A stretch of DNA of 64,000 nt, from contig CP099848.1 in the NCBI GenBank assembly GCA_030062745.1, forward strand, positions 22,818,378-22,882,377. The letters are read 5' to 3'. Below are positions 57,486-64,000 of the stretch, piece after piece (the first letter of the stretch is position 1; each line of letters starts with the position of its first letter). This stretch comes from Capitulum mitella. Lineage: Eukaryota > Arthropoda > Thecostraca > Pollicipedomorpha > Pollicipedidae. Both the position numbers and the translations under genes were made by a program. Under the pieces are notes generated by a model, which was given only the letters and a program-made list of their open reading frames with translations, ran no database searches and was not told where the DNA came from.

Positions 57486-60230
57486 GTGGTCCTGATGTCG
57501 CATGAATATATAATCAAGGTCCAGTCTTGTTAAATATATCGGACTCAGCTATCGGTTGTGTTTGTTTCAAATTAGATATAGCTCCAGCGTTTTTGCTGCG
57601 ACATATGGTGATGCGTCGCGCTTGGGTTATTGAGCACAAATTTGTCATGTCCTGTCTCCTATTTTCAGATCTTAATTAAATCTCATTTTATTTAACGACA
57701 TGCTAACGACTTGACTCACAGCATGTCTGCAATTTATTATCGGTTGGCTAAAAAACGATTATAAGCTGTTTCCTCCGTTTCGTTTCTCCCTTTTCTTCAG
57801 TTTTTCAGTTGGGGATTCTTTATTCTTCGACCCGTTTAAACAATTTCAGGATACGGGTTTGAGAGAGGTTTGAGTGGCACTCTGCTGAGTGCGGGAAATG
57901 AAGAGTTTTGGATGCAGACTGGGCTTAACGAGAGAGACGTGGCGGCTATGAGGGCGATTATGAGCCAGGCGCGAAATACTCAACCGTTTTGGCCCACGGA
58001 AGGTGCCAAATCATTTTGTAGAGATAAATATTGTGGTGGATAATTTGGGCTGTTAAATAAGGTTGTGAGATGCTCAGCCCACTAACTGCTGTCTTTTCCT
58101 TTAAGCAAACACATAAATAGCGTCTTGATTCCGAACATGACTGTTTATCACTTAAATAAGAACTCTTACCAAGCTCGAACATGCTGAGGCGGGACGTTCC
58201 CACTTTTACCTCGATCCGCTTTGCTCGTTTGGCGTCGGTGAACACCCCTTCAGTCTGTTCTGATCATTCCGAAACTATTGGATTGAAATGTTTGGTTGGC
58301 ACTATATTTGTGCCGGAAAGGTAAAGTTACAGGGATGCGTCTGTGTGTAACGAAAATGGACGGACGGGTGCCGCCCCCGCTCCCGCCCAGCGGTCGGGCG
58401 CCACCCCAGTCGCAAGTTTCTGTTGGGTACGTTCGGGCACCGATAGTTACGAAATATACCGATAGATGTCGCCCAATATCTCCTTTCCCTAGTCACACGG
58501 AGCGTTTTTACTGACATTGTCTATGGCCTTCATCCCCCGTTTCGCCGGCCATTTTCAAAGTGAGTTGAATGGAGTGTTGGGGCGAGAGTCGCGTGATAGA
58601 GGCTTACTTTTTTTATGCGAAATCTTACGATACTTTGCATACAGTTCTTCACGTTGACTTTGTTTTCAAGGTAGGACTATGTCACAGCCATATTTTTGGT
58701 CCTCGGATAACTGGAACTTCTGTTGGCAATGATGTGTGTAGCAAAATCATAAACAGGGTTACATCTCGTTTCACAATGGCGCATTGCGGCTTTTGGAATT
58801 TATTATGATCCCAAATCAGGCCAAACGGACAAATTAGTACAGACCAATGTAGCCTTCGCGTGGACAGCAGACCGGTAGAAAGTCATCGTAGAAATACACA
58901 TTTTCGTGTGCTGATGTCTCCTGTTGTACCTGAAATTGGCAAGACTGTCGGTTGGTACCGTTTCAATCGTTCCTGACTCTACCTCATTGATGTTGGAGTG
59001 CTTTCTACGTTGATATGGCAAGAACTACTTTCAGGCCATTACTTTCCATCCAAGACTGTAGGACTAATGCTACGAATTGTCCATAACTGGTGCGGTAACT
59101 GCCATACCTGCCCCATGGCCGCTGCACCATGCTCTCCGTTGTTTCTGAAATGTTAAGAGCAATTTTAAAAATGCATATTGGGTAATTACATAGCATGTAA
59201 TTTCATTGAGACTTAGGCGATCAACAAGCGCAATTCCGGTTATGTTTCTCCTCTGCAAATTATTTGGCACCGGCGCAGTCCTTGCAGCGACAGTTCCAAC
59301 CGTGCAAACAAACCAAGACATTACGGTGCAGCAGAACTTAGGAAACATTGATGAATTTCTAGCTCACCGTTTCCTTCATTTAAGATACAAGGTGAAGGGG
59401 GTTAGCATTATATTTCAGGGTGTTGCGCGGCGTGACCCCCCATTGTTTTCAGATTCCCAAAACTGTTTCGGAAATAAGGTTTACTTTTGCAAAGGCACAA
59501 CAAATTATCAGCCTAGTTTTATGTTTTTTCTCCTTTTTACCACAAAGCGCCGTTTGCATGTCTGCAGAATCTCTGGTGTCTGTTACCATACAATTTCACT
59601 CAGAGACGTCCAGAACATGACGCGCTCTTAAGTTTCTGTCCAGAACTGTGCTAAACCGGACTGGGGTAAACACCCTTGTCTCACACCCAAGGTACCGAGT
59701 TCGATATTCTCTTCGACGTGTTAAGGAGTCCATCGTATGCGATGCATCAAGGCGTATACTAGACTAGCAATTACCATGGTTGTCTGTGATGTTATTGGCA
59801 CCTATCATGGTTCGAACGGAAGCGCAAAAGTGTCTACCACCATTTTTACAGTACAGACGAATGGGCATTCAAATATTTTAGAGTCATTCTGACCATTAAC
59901 ATACAATGCTATTTACAGATGTGGCCTGCTGATCCAACAGAAACAAACCCAACTGGCGTTCCCTAAAACATCGCGACGCATCGTCTGACGCGTACGAAAT
60001 TGCTTCCTCCGTTTCGGGCAATCTGTTTCCACTTAATACCAGATAGGTGGCGAAGTCATTGCATTATCAGGTACACTGTACATTTCCGGCACTTGGCCTA
60101 ACCCTCTGGCCGTATTAACAAGAGAGCACTCGGGCGGCACCAATGTTGCCAACAGTGCGTGTGTGAGATGAGAAGCATGTTAGTTTGCATGGTTGCAGCG
60201 GGTGGTGTCTTTACCAACTTAGGAAGGTTT
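57486..60230. other. intergenic, nothing firm
   Basis: No supportable gene. A plus-strand ORF at 59206-59631 begins with a hydrophobic stretch but has no domain. Confidence 0.4.
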
Positions 60231-60235
60231 TGACG

Positions 60236-60625
60236 TTAACCCCATAGTGTTGTCCGGGAAGATATTACCTCAAAATGGTTTGATGCTAGCAATTACAAAA
60301 AGTATTTTCCTACCCCCACGCCACTTTGTGCTCACTCGTTTTGTTTCAGACGGCTCCTTCGCCTTGAATCGTTGCCCCTTTTGTGATGAAAGAAGATAAA
60401 AGCCGCAAACACGTTACAGAGCATTTTGATATGACAGCTTATGCTGTCCGTCGTTACAAAACTGAAAAAGAAATGGCTGTGTACCGGAAAAAGTCCGTTT
60501 TTTTAAACAAACCTGGGCTGGTGTCTTTTATAGCTTACCTAATTGCAAAAGGGGCAAGAGTGCAGGAGCACCCACAAAAAGAGCAGGGGAAGGGACTCAT
60601 TCATTGCTATAGGGCTAATGTTAAA
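60236..60625. mobile_element. possible TTAACCC-ended element
   Basis: A GTTAACCCCATAG end at about 60236 and a CTATAGGGCTAATGTTAAA end at about 60608-60625 are loosely inverted. The right end resembles 33460-33480 in reverse. Its interior ORF (60383-60688) is unassigned. Confidence 0.3.
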
Positions 60626-61460
60626 TTTCCAAAAAGTGGGGGTCGTGGACCTCCGTCCCTCCGTTCCTACGTCCATGCCAAGGGGTAAATCTCATGGCTG
60701 TACTTACTTTAGTACTGGAAAAAAAAACAGAAATAAAACCAGAAAAGGTATAGGAAAACAGAGAGGCAGTCGTGATAAAATATGTTTTACGCAATTCATG
60801 AGAAAGGAATCTTAAAATTGCTTTTTATTTGACGACAGCTGCCATATCATACCGTATTTTCACCTGTTACCTGTTCCAGAAATCAACATTATGAATAAAA
60901 AGAAAACGCTTTTAATAAACTGCCAGTTGTTAAGTGGACAGATGATTCTTAAGTGTATCATGGATAAGGCTCATTGAAAACAGTTAAAAATTACCACCTG
61001 TGGCCTATAAACAAAACCAGATGAGATCCAATCCACACACCTATAAAAATGACACGAGTTCCTATTTTTTGTCGTGGCGCGGGAGTTCAATCACCAGCGA
61101 CCCGGGCGGAATATTCCCGCCAGTTTGCGCTTGTGCGGAGAAAAAAACATCCCAGAGCTTCAAACTGTAACCGTCAAGTTTTTAAATTGCCGTTGGGATG
61201 GGGAGAAAACTGCCGGTACTTTCAGAAAGTTTACCCATCGTTCGTCGGGACAGCTCACCCATAAGCCACCTCCAGCCACATTGTAGCCGGAGCCTGCTGC
61301 CATCTGTGAGGGGAGACTGAAATGTTTTCAAGTTACGTTTTTGTTCCTCAATGCGGTCCCTGGCGTCGGTTCTATTCCATCCCATCTCTTCAACTTTGTT
61401 CCAATTCTCATCTTCGTAAACCTCACCTTTCCCCTCTTTTAACTACAACCTTTCATTCGA
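60626..61460. other. intergenic, nothing recognised
   Basis: No supportable gene. Confidence 0.4.
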
Positions 61461-63180
61461 TAGCTCCGTCATGCCCAAAACTGGCCGACTGAACTCTGTG
61501 CAAATACCTCTGCCTGTGTGCTCGAGTCGTCCTTTCATCCCCGTTCCGGTAAATACCGTCGTTCGGCAACCGGCGGCCGACACCTCACTGCGGCTCGGTA
61601 ACACAGCCGACGGCTGGTGCCGGGCGTTTCGGCGCCCAGAGCCACCCGAGCGTGCTCGGCGTCCTGTCGTCTTGCGGCGGCTAGGCCTTCGAGCGTGTAT
61701 CACCTCCGTGGAGCGCAGTAAATCGTGCGTTCACCCCGAATTCTCCGTCCCGCCGACCCAGATTGACGCGACAATTGAAAGAATCTCTGACCAAGTCAAT
61801 AATGGTGCGCCCGGTGAGCATTGTTTTCTGGGTTGTCGGCTTAGGGCACTATATGACGCTCGCGAAGCTTCCTTTGACATGTTCAGCCCCGTCTTCTTTC
61901 CTTCCTCGCTGCTGGGTTTGACGGTTCTGTTTCAGTTCACGGCACATGTGTCGCCAACAAGGGGATGGGTTCTATGGGCACGAGTAAATATTTTGAAGTT
62001 ATAAAGTGTAACCTAAATCCCCACTTCTTTGAATGTCATTCAACATCCATCCACGTCTGATTCCAAACGCCTACTTCCGCTATGTCCGATGAACAATGGT
62101 TTCAATCGAGCGATTAAAAGCATACACGTAAAAACACTTCCCGCTTACGTTTTTGGCACACCCTTGCTTTTCGGGAAGTGTGCAACCCACTCACAAGGAA
62201 CAATGGGGGCATCTTTGGGTACTGGCAGTTGCAGGTCCAACAGTCCGGCTCTGGCTGCCCAGCAATCGTTCCGTGAGAGGCTTGGTTCACCTCAGATTTA
62301 CCTCCCGACGGCCATGTCCTGGCTGATAGCCGCGGATCTATCGGGCAGTTGCAGAGAGCCGCCTAGGCCTGCTGTCTCCGCCCTGCACTGGCCTGGGTGA
62401 TCTGCTCTGTCGTTCGGCATTTCTCGGGCCCGTTCACCGGCCGCCGGCTGCCGTTCACGTCGCCGGTCCTGCGTCTCCCCGGCTCGCGACGCGGGGTCGC
62501 CATTCAAAGTATATTGCCAACCGGACGAACGGTAACCACGCGGCCACACCCGAGACGGCCCGATGCGCCGGCGCCGGCGGGTGACGGCGGCGCCGGTCGT
62601 CTCGGACCGTCGCGCCCGACGCCGGACACCGGGTCCAGAACGGACACCGCTGGCGGCCGGCGCGGGCTGGACCGGAGAAACGTCGTGTCGAGGGTACTCC
62701 GAAGGGCTGCACCGAAAATCCCCTACCGCTTTGTGAACGGACGCCTTTCAACACGCTTAAGCGATATCCGTCATGGCCAGCCTCAGCCGAGCGCAGCCGG
62801 TGAGGTTGAGATGCTGTCGGCCTTGTTATCTAGCGCATGTGGTACACGAGACTGAAACAATCCACGAGCATCACAATAATTGTACACCCAGGCATTTAGG
62901 TGTGAAGACGAGCCTCGGAAACGAAGGAAGAGCCAGCCGCGACAGCCCAAGCTTAGACAGAGCGAAAAGGAAGCACTGGCACAGCGCCAACCCGGCAAAA
63001 CACTGATGGAACTCGAAGAAGCGCAGTCTTGAATCGGCAAAAAGTAGAGCCCGAACACTGGCAAAACTGGATCACAAAGCACGTAAACTAACTGCAGTTT
63101 TGAACTAAAAACAACGTCAACAAACGCCTAAACACGTCCAGTTTCCACGGCGTACACGCGCCATAGCATTATCCAACACG
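61461..63180. other. GC-rich, CpG-rich region
   Basis: CpG-dense DNA, particularly 61540-61700 and 62380-62700, with many overlapping ORFs on both strands and no domains. It is promoter-like in composition. No transcript can be assigned. Confidence 0.4.
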
Positions 63181-63183
63181 GCA

Positions 63184-63412
63184 TGTAATATCACAGACGT
63201 CGCGAGCGAGGCCGGGAGCCAGCACGCCGGCCAGCACCGTGTTATCACGTCCCAGCGCGGCCCACAGCGCCCCCTCGGCGGACAGTGACACCTGCCCGAG
63301 CTTTGGCATTTGAAGTCGGCCCCGGCGGCGGGTCGGGCGGGCCTGGCACAGCCCGGCTCCGACCGGCTCCGACGGCAGCACGCGCCCGGTCTCGGCCGCC
63401 GCCAGCGCCTGC
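63184..63412 (-). CDS. possible exon of an unidentified gene
   Basis: A good acceptor (TTGTGTGTGTGATTGCAG) opens a minus-strand frame, ALAAAETGRVLPSEPVGAGL through LGQVSLSAEGALWAALGRD and DNTVLAGVLAPGL. It looks like a real, GC-biased exon, possibly part of a beta-propeller (VSLSAEGALWA is tectonin-like), but I cannot name the family. The donor is unclear: GTGTCA after LGQ or one further down. Confidence 0.3.
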
Positions 63413-64000
63413 AATCACACACACAAGGACGCCTGAGAGGTGTGAGGCCGGCTGGTTCACGGCCCCACCAGCAGAGGGCGCACTGCGCGCCGCACGCCGT
63501 CCGGACAACACTACGGTCGGCTGAGATCGGCGCCGCAGACGGCCATGGGGAACAATGTGCACAGAATGAGTACATGTACCGGCGGCCAAACGGGCTCAAA
63601 TGTTGCATTTACGGCACGACATGGAAATCAGCTCCTGTACCTGCCCGGTACCAACCACCCCCGTGTGGATTCGCTCAGTTCCAGTCCCCAATGAGGTGTC
63701 GCTCAGAAACGCACAGCCACCAGCGTGGCGCCGCTCGACACGTGCAGTCCGGGCCTGTCCGACCCCATTCCTGCGCCAGCCGCCGGCCGCCGCGGCGAGC
63801 CGGCGCCGACGCCTCAGCCCCGCGACGCCGACAGCTGGCGCCTATCCGGTGTCGATCTCGCTAAGTAATTGACAGGATTAATTCGCGGCCGTGCAGGGGC
63901 CGGCAGCACCGGGCCGCCCCGACCGCGGCGCCGGCGGTCGGCGCGTCCGGCCGACACGAGCACTGCTAACGAGCGACGGCCAGATCCGGCCGGCGAGCCG
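63413..64000. other. GC-rich window end
   Basis: Very GC-rich. ORFs on both strands without domains. Any gene here is cut by the window edge. Confidence 0.35.

Noticed and set aside
57281..57517. His/Pro-rich minus-strand ORF
   Set aside because: A product of GGC/GTG-rich sequence, with no supporting signals.
61471..62004. 177-codon plus-strand ORF in CpG-rich DNA
   Set aside because: No recognisable domain, and several competing frames in the same DNA.

Overview
The window is eukaryotic: spliced genes with GT-AG introns, long non-coding stretches, TA and CT microsatellites, mariner and Jockey-type elements, and a short interstitial block of TTAGG, the arthropod telomere unit. An arthropod is likely. 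A secreted PAN-plus-lectin protein and very GC-rich coding exons would suit a crustacean such as a barnacle, but that is a guess. I see no prokaryotic genes, CRISPR array or complete virus.

Layout. 0-35 kb is lower-GC repeat territory. It holds a mariner copy (0.54-1.74 kb) split by a 261-bp terminal-inverted-repeat element, a frameshifted zinc-finger transposon-like gene (3.38-5.81 kb), a decayed Jockey-type LINE on the minus strand (6.7-11.8 kb), a PB1-domain exon with two premature stops (15.88-16.16 kb), two TTAA-flanked non-autonomous elements with CCCTA.TCCCGG ends (16.20-17.42 and 33.78-34.79 kb), a second mariner copy (27.4-28.2 kb, minus) and several tandem arrays. The most unusual array is a GC-rich family with a unit of about 100 bp, present as two blocks sharing a conserved tail (29.87-30.93 and 32.40-33.69 kb).

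35.5-49.2 kb is a GC-rich gene block on the minus strand. A single-exon secreted protein (36.20-37.05 kb) has a signal peptide, a four-cysteine PAN/apple-like region, a Thr/Ala-rich linker and a C-type-lectin-like domain. Next to it lies a nine-exon gene (40.36-49.17 kb) whose joined exons give an uninterrupted 412-residue protein, recognisable as a KIAA0513 homologue with an SBF1/SBF2-type domain. Every splice phase is consistent. A possible alternative first exon lies in intron 3.

49.2-61 kb is again lower-GC, with few supportable genes: a hairpin with a perfect 16-bp stem, telomere-type repeats, a short TTAA-flanked element and one uncertain ORF. 61.4-64 kb is GC-rich, CpG-island-like, and may hold the edge of another gene on the minus strand.

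The two confident host genes have no obvious joint role. Most of the remaining structure is mobile-element history, including nested insertion and decay.
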